Below, one piece after another: positions 54,651-64,000 of a stretch of 64,000 nt of DNA; within the stretch, counting starts at the first letter, position 1; every line of letters starts with the position of its first letter. Source of the DNA: Pieris napi (lineage: Eukaryota > Arthropoda > Insecta > Lepidoptera > Pieridae); the NCBI RefSeq assembly GCF_905475465.1, contig NC_062244.1, positions 632,501 to 696,500 on the forward strand, in the 5' to 3' direction. The notes below the pieces were generated by a model that searched no databases, was not told where the DNA came from, and was given only the letters and a program-made list of their open reading frames with translations. The position numbers and the translations under genes were made by a program.

Positions 54651-56544
54651 TTTAAAGCTATTTACTCGTGTATTGTTTTTCAAAAACCATGATCAATTGC
54701 AGATTTTTTCTTCTTTGCGTCACTCTATTTAAGCAATGGCAAATATGAAATATCCCGTTATTTACGAGTACGAGTTCCACAGTGGCACGAGTGCTGCAGA
54801 AACGACTCGAAGAATTAGTCACCAGTTGATTCCCGAGAAGGTTTTTAAGAAACACGTTATCTACGCAAACTAGTAAATTTAATTTACAAAAGGTGAATAA
54901 AATGATTTAAAATTATAAAAGCGCGTTTTATGTAGTCTTGGGGTGAGTGATAATGGTGCTGATAATTGATAATTAATTAAAGTTTTTTTAATAATATATA
55001 TGTAATTTAAAATAAAGTTACATAGTCACGCTTTCGGCTGAATATAGTAAATAATATAGTTGCTAACTGCACATATATATTCTTGTAATGAATAAAAAAC
55101 GCGTTTTAATATGGTAAGAGTATGTTATATATTTAAATCTTAGATATAGTTCCCTTAGTAACTTTTTACCTTAGATTTTTGCTTAAAGATGCATTTTTTG
55201 GGGACATTTTATACTAAAAATGTATATTTTTTATTAGAGCCGACTGATTACTTTTCAGTAAATTGCTCAAAGCTTTCATCTTGAAGCTTTACTTGGGCAA
55301 GGCATGATTAAAGTTTGCTGTTAGCTTTCAAAAATTACAAAAAAAAAAACAAATTTTCAATTTACATGGTGTGATCGTGAGATTATTACTTAAATAATGA
55401 TTTTAGGTGAACTACCATAATTTCTAGTCTTAAAGTACCGTGGACTCACAGTTAAGTCTTCGCCTCCAAGACAAGGGAATTCATACCACCAACAAACACT
55501 CGCGCTGTTATTTGCCGATCGCAAGATACTACTTGCGCAAGATCAAAGTGACAAAAGTCAGCATGGTCAAAGCTTTACAGCGAAACATTTCTTTCTCAAA
55601 AATTAATCAGTATATATTTACTGATTGAAAATATTTGCTATTATAATGTGAACCAAATGACGTTGACACTGAACTGACTTAAGGTAGTAAACAGTTTGTA
55701 GCGTCTGTAGGCGCTACCCGCTGCCTATTACGAATTTATATGGAGTACTAAACGAACCCCGGCCCGGGTTTGTTTCCTGTGGGAGGTGGTATCCGAGCTG
55801 CGGACAAATTGAGTTTAGAACGTAATACCTAGGTCTAGTCCTACTTTTAACGCAGGTACATAGTTCTGAGAAAGAAATTATATTTCTTTTGAAGTACAAA
55901 AGACATTCGTGTATACAATACTATTGTGTAAAAACTAATATAGCATTTTCGGCATTTTTATTTAAGAATTTAATATATACAAAAGAAAATAATACACCAA
56001 AAAGCCAGACAGTTAATAATATGATGGAGACGTTGTAGTTCGAATTTTCTCTTATATTAGCATAATAAACTTAATGTCAATATCAATAAATTCAGTTATG
56101 TTTTAATATATTCTGTGATAAGATTTTGACGAAGTTATATTTTCAGGCATTTGTGATGACCTCATCCTAATGTTTAATTGAAATCCTAGTGTCAATTATT
56201 TAAGAGTAAAATATTTTAGATTACCCTCTGAGCTTCTAAAGCTAAAATATTTCTATTCTTCTAAGGCTGTATTGTATACCAACTTTGGGCAATCTGATGA
56301 CCCGACGTCAACGGAAGCCTTTTAAAAATTAAATTAATTTGCGCGAAGAATGTTTTAATATTGAGTTCGCGAGTCATGCTACGCGGGTGGCACTTCATAC
56401 TATTGGAGTTTATTTTTAATTTTAGAAATATGTCCCGAAAATATAAATTCAAGTTTTACTATTACGTTGGTATACTATTATTGGTACTATTTACAATTAT
56501 GAAAGTCAATAAAAATTAAGGTTTTCATTTTACATTTGGTAGTA
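54651..56544. other. no gene seen
   Basis: This is AT-rich. A GC-richer patch at 55700-55800 (aaccccggcccgggtttgtt) is unidentified. No coding region is recognised. Confidence 0.45.
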
Positions 56545-56620
56545 AATTCCCAAAGATAACAGGCGCACAGCGGACGAGAACAACTAGCAAGAAAACCTCC
56601 GCCACTTTTTTTAATCTCAA
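56545..56620 (-). repeat. LINE 3' UTR fragment, family D
   Basis: The words aacaactagcaagaaaacct and ccgccactttttttaatc are diverged reverse complements of the family D 3' UTR (agagtggcggagagtttatt). Confidence 0.5.
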
Positions 56621-56714
56621 ACTTATGGTTTTATATGGAAATGTAACCATGACACATTGACGTATTGAACCAGTAATAATGGTCTTAAAGAATTTGCTAG
56701 CATTTTCCAATGCC

Positions 56715-56895
56715 TACATTTTAACACAGACGGCAAAAAATCACGTCGCTGTTCACCAACCAGATGGACTGATCAAGTGAAAGACTCATCATCCTCAAAA
56801 CTGTTAAAAGAGGCGTTGGAAACCGGTGGAAACAGATTGTCAGCTCCAGATGTATCTTTGCCGACCACGACGCTCAGTCTTGAGCTACCGACTGA
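56715..56895 (+). pseudogene. non-LTR retrotransposon C-terminus remnant
   Basis: One plus-strand frame reads KKSRRCSPTRWTDQVKDSSS and then, after a one-base shift, NRWKQIVSSRCIFADHDAQS and a stop. PTRWTDQV, NRWKxIV and DHDAQS in this order mark the end of a non-LTR reverse transcriptase in the RTE-like group. The frameshift shows decay. Confidence 0.6.
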
Positions 56896-57507
56896 AGAGA
56901 AAGAGATAATTGTGCAAGTGGTACTCTTCTGATACACACCAATACCGATTTAAATTATTTATATGTATAATAATTTGCATTTTATTAACGAAACCCAAAT
57001 TAAAATTACGTAGAACATCCTTACCTAGTAATTAGCTTAGCTAAAATTGGAGGTAGAACGTATTCTTAAAGTAATGCCTTGAATCTATACCGTTTTAATA
57101 GAATAATCTGAATCAGCTTCCCATCTGAAGCGCCTTTGATATAACTGTGGGTAACATGACATCGCAAATTCCGAAACAATGTGCTTTTGTGTTAGGCTAA
57201 GTTCGCTAAAAGATTACGTTGAATTTTCCTTCGCTCAATACATTTTTATAAAACATATTTTCGAATATTAATTTTATCAAACGTATACCTTACTTTTTCA
57301 GACGCGAAAAGAACAAAAAGGCATCATATAAAGTGCAAGGAAATGTATGTCATTGTATTAGAAATGAAGTAAAACGTTTAGTATATTTCATAAACGTATA
57401 TTTTAACAATGATATTTACACCACCCCTCTAAAGCTAGTACAGATGAACAATAGGATTTGGTTAGTGCATTGTATATGAAAACAATACTATCTTTGTGTT
57501 CAATTTA
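56896..57507. other. no gene seen
   Basis: Nothing is recognised in this AT-rich sequence. Confidence 0.5.
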
Positions 57508-57635
57508 TTGAGCAGTGTTGTTTCAATGGCTTCAGCGTCATAGAAACTTGATCTCCTGCTCGGCTATTAGGAAATAAAATGATCAAGAAACACATACACA
57601 AATCGCAAAGGATTGTAGCGCAATTGTTTTTTTTC
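57508..57635 (+). repeat. tRNA-derived SINE, internally deleted copy
   Basis: It starts gagcagtgttgtttcaatgg, keeps ggcttcagcgt from the head and atgatcaagaaacacataca and gattgtagcgcaattg from the tail. The B-box region and most of the body are missing. Confidence 0.55.
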
Positions 57636-57779
57636 TACAATTTATTTAAGAACACACACGTTTAACTATAATAGTGAAATATTAGAGAAGAATTATAATT
57701 TTATACAATAAACGGCTCAAATACAAGAGTTTCTCTCTTGATAATCAAAAGAGAGTTCCCTTTGGAGTGGTTCAAGTGC

Positions 57780-57900
57780 AGAGGCGTTAATAAAAGATTT
57801 AAGTTGGCGCCTGGTAGATAGTACCGGTGACCCCTAGCTGGTGCTTTCATCGCTTAACGAATAAGTATCGCAATACAGCGAAGAAATGCTACGTTGAACT
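57780..57900 (+). pseudogene. LINE coding fragment
   Basis: The plus strand reads LSWRLVDSTGDP in one frame and RISIAIQRRNAT in the next. The order VDxTGxPRAG then QRISxAIQRGNAA is a landmark I recall from lepidopteran LINE proteins. The frame is broken between the two words. Confidence 0.4.
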
Positions 57901-58000
57901 TTTGAAATTTGTTTAAATTTTCTATTTATAAATTTTTAATAATAATTATTATTATTACTATGTAGGTTAAGAATATTGTATAATTGTATGTGAGGGAAAG
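57901..58000. repeat. dispersed AT-rich repeat piece
   Basis: The motif tttaaattttctatttataa followed by attatt runs recurs at 20711 and 41238. Confidence 0.45.
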
Positions 58001-58557
58001 TAATAATACCTTTAAAAACATTATTTGCGTTGGATGCATCTTAGCTGAATAGCCTAAGTAAAAAAGCATCTAAGTAAAAAAAACATCCGCAAAATAAAAT
58101 AATATTTGCAAGTTATAAAAAGTTCAACAAGAACCTTTGTACATTTATTTATAAATAGGATGCCGTGCCAACTATATTCCAAAATTCTTCTCAAACTACT
58201 TGCGAAGAAAAATTTCAGTTTGCTCGGATCTCTGGAATATAAGGTCTTGCTTATAATGGAAAGTATTTAAGACTTTCCCTCGAATAGCCTTTAAATATTT
58301 TCTCGTTATTTGCAAATATCTAAATGAGGCAAAAGCATCCACTTATTGATAAAATAAATGATTTATAAACTGGTAGTAAGTGTAATATTAGAAGCATTTA
58401 ATATGTAATTCTTTATTTACCTTCATAAGTGTGCCTAAATGAAAAAAAAATGATTTTGAATTTGTTAAAAAGCTTCGTCATTTCGAAGGATGACGTTGTT
58501 TCGCTGCTTTGAAAACTTTAAATAGGTAAGTAATAAACACAGCTAAAAATAAAATAC
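58001..58557. other. no gene seen
   Basis: This stretch is AT-rich and I can assign nothing in it. Confidence 0.5.
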
Positions 58558-58665
58558 TTGTAACGTAAAATTATTTTAACTACGTTTATTCTGGATGGAT
58601 TCTGGTGTCAGATTCTAACGTAAAATTAATACTAACTACGTTTATGGATTCTGGTGTCAGAAATT
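58558..58665. repeat. short tandem duplication, about 50-bp unit
   Basis: Two copies begin taacgtaaaatta, contain aactacgttta and end ggattctggtgtcaga (about 58560-58613 and 58616-58661). The second lacks a few bases. It has the look of a recent slippage duplication. Confidence 0.8.
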
Positions 58666-59426
58666 AATATTTTATTAATTTTATACGGCTTTTTGGTTAC
58701 TATTTTCGAAGAAAGAAAATGTTTAGACCGGCGAAAGAGGTCACCTTTCCTCTTGAAAATATGGGACGTGTTTAAAATTTACAATGACTAAATAATAATA
58801 GGAATTTCGATGACCTGTATCTGTCTAATGTCACTTTAAAGTAAATTAATTCAGCATTACTTATTCAGCAAAAATTATTCTGTAACCTTTGACCTGGTAA
58901 TATGTCCTGATCAATCTATTCGTAGTGTAAACATACCCCAACTTGGCCTATCCCGTTAAAAAAACACTAAATAAGCTTGGAACCGAAACGGAAAAGTTGA
59001 AGCAATTTTGTTTTGGGTGTGAGATGACCACTTAGTCGCGATGTAGTGTAAATTGACTTTCGTGGTATCTGATAACCAATTTTTGGCAAGTTTGTCATTT
59101 GTTTTGTTCGTGTGTTTATTAGGTTCAGTGTTATCTGATTCATGCATATTTAAGGATGAGGAATGTGTGTAAATGTGCAACTGTTTTATATATTGTGAGC
59201 GTGTCTAACTGCAATTGCCGTTTAAAACGAATAGTTTGTGTTCGTAGATTTATTAATAATATGACTTTGTACCTTATAATATAATATAATATCATCAAAG
59301 CGGTTACAGGACATTTGGATAAAGTATTAATAATACGACATCTCTTTGTCTTTTGGCCTTAAACTGAAAAACAAACAGTTGAATTATCTATAAGTAAAAG
59401 GCAAGTGGTTAAAACGGTCTATTTTA
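58666..59426. other. no gene seen
   Basis: I see no gene or repeat here, only AT-rich sequence. Confidence 0.5.
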
Positions 59427-59715
59427 TTACAGAACATGAGGCAAATGGGCAGGATGCTCACCTGAAGTTAAGAGATACAAATTTTCAATCTTAGAGGGAT
59501 CGCGAATATGTTGCCGGCCTTTTAAGAATATCCTTCTGTTCTTGAAGGGTCAAATAGGTTCGGAAATACTTCAGTGGGCTTAGTGTGGTGTATTGGTGGC
59601 TTAAATAACGCTCAGTTGTGGAACGACAGACGTAGACCCGTAGACGTATACGGGTGGAATTTAGTATTCTGCCTCGACGTCTGATGATGAAACTCAGCTG
59701 CAGGTATCCGAACTA
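59427..59715 (-). repeat. LINE 3' end, family A
   Basis: The plus strand shows acagaacatgaggcaaatgg, gccggccttttaagaat, cggaaatacttcagtggg, ctcagttgtggaacgaca and tctgcctcgacgtctgatga, all family A landmarks in minus orientation. A small local duplication (gacgtagacccgtagacgta) lies within it. Confidence 0.7.
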
Positions 59716-60386
59716 TTATCTATTGAAAATTATATATTACTTATTTTATCCTCATTTAAAGAAGACAAAACTGCTAGACACAGCTGCGAATTCCAATTTC
59801 TAGTTTAAATGTGAATCAACATCTTAGATGAAGCCAGCCAGCCTTTGTAAAATTTAGTCGAACGTATTCCCTGAGTTAGAAACTAAAGTGCCTATTTCTG
59901 TATGTTCTTTAAAAGTTACTTAAATATTAGACTTGCAAATATCAGGCTAGACTTAGAATACGAAAAAGGTTGGTGAAATTTTATTTCGACACAGTGTATC
60001 TTGCGATAAGTTGTTGAAGGTTATACTTACACGTTGGACGTTAAAATTTACTATATATTGTGCTTAGTAGTCTGAAATAAGTAATATTTTTTCTTCATTT
60101 TACGAACAAGTGCATACAAAAAGAAAAAAACGTTGAAAATCATTTATTCTATTAAATAAATCAGGGTCGTTCATATGTAGGTACCTTATCTTTTAAACCT
60201 TTATGGTCAATTGTCTATACAAAAAACGGAAAACGATTGTCTAAATGGAGTCTTTGCGTCGTTAGCCTTTGTGTGGGGATTAGCATTATCTCCAGAATGC
60301 ATGCATTCTTGAACTTTATGCCGGAAATGGATTTTCGGAGCTTTCAACTTCCGCTAACTGTTTCATATGTAACACGCAGTTTTGAT
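59716..60386. other. no gene seen
   Basis: This AT-rich sequence leads up to the TA target site of the DNA transposon. Confidence 0.5.
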
Positions 60387-60388
60387 TA

Positions 60389-60418
60389 TAAAGGGTTTTT
60401 CAACAAGAACTTTGTTTT
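60389..60418 (+). repeat. terminal inverted repeat, left
   Basis: It starts taaagggtttttcaacaaga directly after the TA and pairs with the right end with two mismatches. Confidence 0.9.
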
Positions 60419-60496
60419 CTAAAACAAAATAAAACAAAGAATTTAGAGGAAAATGAATAAAATTTTTATTGTATTACAAAGAGAAAAGTTTGGCAA

Positions 60497-61573
60497 TTAT
60501 GAATGAAAAATGATATCTGGCAAATGTCCACCACGACCACGCTGACAGATGTTGATTCTTTCATCAAAATTTTTAATCACTTTTTGGCAAAATGGAGGGT
60601 CTATTTCGTTAATGACATCACGGATTTTGAGTTTTAAGGCTGCAATCGATTCGATTGGCTCCGTATAGACTCTGTCTTTAACATAGCCCCACAAAAAATA
60701 ATCCAGTGGTGTTAAATCACATGATCTGGCTGGCCACTTAACAGCTGAATTTCGCGAAATTATGCGCTCGGGAAATTTGGTTTGCAATAAATTGATCGTT
60801 TCATTGGCTGTGTGACATGTGGCACCGTCCTGTTGAAACCACATTTCAGTGATATCCATGTCATCAATAATAGGCCAAAATTTAGTGGTTAACATCTCGC
60901 GATACCGTGATCCATTGACTGTTACCGCATTTCCAGCCTCATCTTCGAAAAAAAACGGCTCAATCACGCCTCCAGACCACATAGTGCACCACACAGTAAC
61001 ACGTTGAGTATGCAAAGCCTTCTCAATAATTGCTTTAGGATTTTCAGAAGCCCAAATGCGACAATTTTGCTTGTTGACGTACCCTGACAAATGAAAATGG
61101 GCTTCGTCTGAAAAAATGATTTTTTCAGAAAAACCAGCAGGTTGTTCCTGAATGAACTGAGCGAATCTGCGGCGATTTGAATGGTCGATCAGCTTTAATT
61201 CCTGCACCAGTTGAATCTTGTAAGGCTTCAAAGCCAAATCCTTTCGCAAAATTCGCCATGTTGTGCTTTTGGATAACCCCAATTGTTGAGAACGTCGTGA
61301 AATTGACAAATTTTGATCTTCTTCAACACTGTGGCTCACGGCGGCGATGTTTTCTGTTGAACGACCCGGTCGAACACGTGTTGGTGTTGGCACATTTTGT
61401 ACCGAGCCTGTCGACTCAAATTTCGCGACCAAATTCTTAACAGCGGTCTCAGAAGGACGATTATGCTGGCCGAAAATATCACGAATTTTACGAAATGTAA
61501 CTTTAACAGAACCACCATTTTTATAGTGGATTTGAATTATTTTAATGCGATTTTCGAGCGAAATTGAATTCAT
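60497..61573 (-). CDS. Tc1/mariner-superfamily transposase, DD41D
   Basis: This 358-residue transposase would cut the element out and reinsert it at TA sites. The start is the ATG at 61573 (MNSISLENRIKII). The frame extends 13 codons upstream without an ATG. The N-terminal third carries paired helix-turn-helix regions (SETAVKNLVAKFESTGSV; then LSISRRSQQLGLSKSTTWRI) joined by a GRS-type linker. The catalytic residues are in IIFSDEAHFHLSG, WFQQDGATCHTA and CDLTPLDYFLWG. I count 41 residues between the second and third aspartates. This DD41D spacing differs from the DD34D of true mariners and matches the group described as rosa-like. No stop or frameshift is present. It is unrelated in detail to the mariner remnant at 381. 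Confidence 0.9.
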   Translation of the reverse strand: MNSISLENRIKIIQIHYKNGGSVKVTFRKIRDIFGQHNRPSETAVKNLVAKFESTGSVQNVPTPTRVRPGRSTENIAAVSHSVEEDQNLSISRRSQQLGLSKSTTWRILRKDLALKPYKIQLVQELKLIDHSNRRRFAQFIQEQPAGFSEKIIFSDEAHFHLSGYVNKQNCRIWASENPKAIIEKALHTQRVTVWCTMWSGGVIEPFFFEDEAGNAVTVNGSRYREMLTTKFWPIIDDMDITEMWFQQDGATCHTANETINLLQTKFPERIISRNSAVKWPARSCDLTPLDYFLWGYVKDRVYTEPIESIAALKLKIRDVINEIDPPFCQKVIKNFDERINICQRGRGGHLPDIIFHS

Positions 61574-61658
61574 TGTAATAATTGCCAAAGCACCTGCTAC
61601 GAATACCGCCAAAAACTAAATGTCAAAACTATCACGTTCTCGGTGTTGCCACAATTGA

Positions 61659-61688
61659 AAAACAAACTTCTTGTTGAAATACCCTTTA
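61659..61688 (-). repeat. terminal inverted repeat, right
   Basis: Read on the minus strand it starts taaagggtatttcaacaaga, pairing with the left end. TA follows at 61689-61690. Confidence 0.9.
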
Positions 61689-61849
61689 TAACCATTCAGC
61701 ATTTTATGAATGCATCTACGTTTAGTTTGCGGTTGTGATGAAAAGGCAAATAAAATTATCAAAGTTAACATAATTTTTTTTAAGAAATCATGGCTCCCGG
61801 CTCTGTCCTTGCTTGACTTACTGCCGTAAAGTCCCATGTCCCCCAAGTG

Positions 61850-62090
61850 GGACCGGGCCGCTCCGTGAATCCTGCGAAGTGCCCAGGAGATTTCTGTGCT
61901 TCTAGAAGGAGCTAGGCTGGCTTAGTTAGCCAGGACAACGGACCTAGTGAGGGTCTAAGTGCGGAAACTGAGTCCATCAACCATACCATACCGTACCCAA
62001 GTGGGGCAGAGGGCATCCTGCGAAGAAAATGCCTGATAGGTCCTGAGCAGCTCTTTTAATTTCACAACTGCCCTTGCTTAGATTCCCGGT
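61850..62090. repeat. dispersed repeat, copy 2 (pair with 13958)
   Basis: It contains gctccgtgaatcctgcgaag, agaaggagctaggctggctt and cggaaactgagtcca in the order seen at 13958. It continues with aagtggggcagagggcatcc, which resembles the word at 19248. This links those two repeats as parts of one longer family. Confidence 0.6.
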
Positions 62091-62891
62091 CAAAAAGTTG
62101 GACAGAAATAAAATAGTGCTAGAAACGCAATGTCGAATTGTGAAGTCAATATAATTAAAATATTTCTCCTAAACGCATTAATTGGACCGCACATGGAAAA
62201 TGATTCAAATGTTAATCTATATTATACCTATATAATTATATATGTTGGTTTGCGTACGCTTCAAAAACTCAAAAAGGAGCTGAAATTTTAGCATGATATA
62301 TAATCCCCATCAAGGACTGTTTTTATCTATTTTTTTATCATTTTTTTAATAATTTTTTTAGGTTTTTTTATTTTTTCATTTTCCACAAGTATTGCAAACT
62401 TAAATGAAATGTTCTTAGTTATGTTTCTCATTTCTCAACCATTCATTCACAATGTGCAACAGCGAAGCGTGGCAGTGAACAGCTAGTAGTTTATATTCTA
62501 GCACAATTAAAATACATAATATTCTTTATTAAAATACTTAGACAATCATAATTAACTTGAAAATTCTTTTAACTCTTATTTCAGCTTTATATCTTCCTTA
62601 AGACCCGCCTTGAGGCATTAAGCCGATCATTATATTACGCCACCCATTAAGGGCGTGTTCTGATGATGCATTGCCTTGAGTTTCTGTGAATTATCTTTAC
62701 AATCGCGCCTTATTTATGATACTCATACAATCTGACATCCATCTCCATCTGTCATAGCGATGAGGATAGAATCTGGTTTAATTCGGTATTCAAATGTTAT
62801 TCTTACTCAATATTTCTATTTTTCAAATAGAATTACGAAACTGAAAATATATTGATGGGAATAATAGAACGCGTATTTTTTTATGTAATTA
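62091..62891. other. no gene seen
   Basis: This is AT-rich with T-rich runs near 62330-62390. Nothing is recognised. Confidence 0.5.
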
Positions 62892-63203
62892 CTAGTTGAC
62901 ACGGCAAACGTTTTGCCATGTATAATATAGCTAGAAAACCATATTTTTAGTTCAATAAAAATTACTATCTACAATAATAAAAAAATAGGGGTTGATCCTA
63001 CAGGGGTGAAAATTAGGGGTTGTATGTATTTTTGTATGCTGTATCATTAAAAAAAACCCAGTATCACTTAGGGTTTTGAAAAATAGTTAGTAGCCGATTC
63101 TCAGACTCACTGAATATGAATAAAAAGTTTCATAAGAATCGGTTGAGCCGTTTCGGAGGAGTATGGGAACGAACATTGTGACACGAGAATTTTATATGTT
63201 AGA
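62892..63203 (-). mobile_element. small non-autonomous Helitron with canonical ends
   Basis: On the minus strand the 312-bp element starts tctaacatataaaattctcg after a host A and ends gtgtcaactag before a host T. That is the Helitron rule of TC at the 5' end, CTRR at the 3' end and insertion between A and T. About 7 bases before the CTAG lies the hairpin ggcaaa-acg-tttgcc. There is no target duplication and no coding capacity. It would be moved by a Rep/helicase protein encoded elsewhere. Confidence 0.8.
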
Positions 63204-63604
63204 TGAATAATAACCATTCCTTTTGGAACCGACCATTAAAAATCCGAGAAACAAATAATAATGCTTTGTTCCAGACGAAATCAACATAATATACAAAATG
63301 TTACTATTAATTTTGTTGGTTGCCGCCGTATGTCTCAAAAACAAGTTCTATTTAAGTTAAATTTATTTATTTATTTCGTAATCCTACAGCTAACATAAAT
63401 TATATATAATAACAAACAGTTACACTGAAAATATAATATGAATATAAGATAATATGGAACAACAGTTAGTATAAACAGGGATACACGTAGCATATTTGTA
63501 AATATATCGCTGTTATTAAGTTTGAACCAAGGTTAAAAAAAAAAATTACCAACGCTAATAGCAGCGCTACGTGATGTATGTGCATAAATGAGATGAGGTG
63601 ATGT
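63204..63604. other. no gene seen; possible LINE tail at 63361
   Basis: A ttta tandem run at about 63361-63376 may be the 3' tail of an unrecognised minus-strand LINE. No protein remnant supports it. Confidence 0.4.
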
Positions 63605-63945
63605 GGGTTCACTCTGCATCTTCTACCGTATTTACCATGGTGAGTGTTCAGAGGAGTTGTTTGGATTAATACCTGCAGCTGATTTTCATCATCGGACGTC
63701 GAGGCAGAAGACGAAATTCCACTACTACACATTCCGTATAACCTCGACGTCCGTCGTTCCGCAACTGCGCGTTTTTAAAGGCACCACTATGTGGAACCAG
63801 CTGCCCACTGAAGTATTTCCGAACCATTTCGACTTAGGGTCCTTAATGAAAAGAGTGTACCAATTCTTAAAAGGCCGGCAACGCCCTCGCCAGCCCATGG
63901 GCGGCGGTATCTGGTCGGTATCAGGTGAGCCTCCTCTCCGTTAGA
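63605..63945 (+). pseudogene. LINE C-terminus, family A (best coding copy)
   Basis: The plus strand reads open for over 100 residues: SLCIFYRIYHGECSEELFGL, then IPAADFHHRTSRQKTKFHYY, TTMWNQLPTEVFPNHFDLGS and YQFLKGRQRPRQP. This is the C-terminal end of a CR1/jockey-like reverse transcriptase and the clearest family A protein here, although the catalytic domain is missing. It reaches close to the window edge, and sequence after 63945 gives no further landmark. Confidence 0.75.
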
Positions 63946-64000
63946 TTTACTATTTTCAAGACAATCGTTTTTCAACTAACCAACGACGAATAATATAAGG

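Larger units (their letters stand above)
60389..61688 (-). mobile_element. complete Tc1/mariner-superfamily transposon (DD41D)
   Basis: The 1300-bp element is flanked by TA at 60387-60388 and 61689-61690. Its inverted repeats (60389-60418 and 61659-61688) match at 28 of 30 positions by my count. One open transposase frame fills most of it. Size, TA duplication and protein all fit the IS630/Tc1/mariner superfamily. The intact frame and well-matched ends make recent activity plausible. Confidence 0.9.

Overview
The window looks like a stretch of insect, most probably lepidopteran (moth or butterfly), nuclear DNA. It is AT-rich and I recognise no host protein-coding gene, tRNA or rRNA gene. Almost everything recognisable is a transposable element. 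The lepidopteran call rests on repeat families I know from that order: a tRNA-derived SINE, several 5'-truncated LINE 3' ends, RTE-type LINE ends, and a small Helitron ending in CTAG. It is recognition from memory, not a database search. By my coordinates, recognisable elements and remnants cover roughly 40 percent of the window.

Four elements are structurally complete or nearly so. (1) A non-LTR retrotransposon on the minus strand (5716 to about 10118 or beyond) has a PHD-finger ORF1 and an overlapping endonuclease/reverse transcriptase ORF2. Both frames are open, but the endonuclease SDH motif reads TNH. (2) A BEL/Pao LTR retrotransposon on the minus strand (28712-35441) has LTRs I read as identical (200 bp), a 5-bp target duplication, a tRNA-Arg-type primer site and one open Gag-Pol frame. 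(3) A second BEL/Pao element on the plus strand (46820-52159) has 344-bp LTRs differing at one base, a 5-bp target duplication and a tRNA-Tyr-like primer site. Its integrase region has collapsed through several deletions that kept the frame open. (4) A Tc1/mariner-superfamily DNA transposon (60389-61688) has TA target sites, roughly 30-bp inverted repeats and an open transposase whose catalytic residues I count as DD41D.

Between these lie older pieces. They include a 5'-truncated DD34D mariner (381-1006), about a dozen truncated LINE C-termini on both strands, RTE-type LINE C-termini, a LINE endonuclease fragment, seven SINE copies (three of them internally deleted or fragmentary), and two related Helitron-type elements, one with textbook ends (62892-63203). 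One LINE fragment is nested in another (37798-37955 inside 37537-38070), and a short poly(A) retroposon sits inside a LINE 3' UTR (27255-27373).

The elements do not form a pathway. The one functional relation the sequence suggests is dependence: the integrase-less BEL/Pao copy, the SINEs, the poly(A) retroposon and the small Helitrons must have been moved by proteins supplied in trans. The unexplained structures are a perfect 26-bp inverted repeat with a 1-base spacer (23103-23155), a diverged tandem duplication (11045-11357), a tandem array in the leader of the first BEL/Pao element (34697-34918), and two adjacent perfect palindromes (45487-45536).
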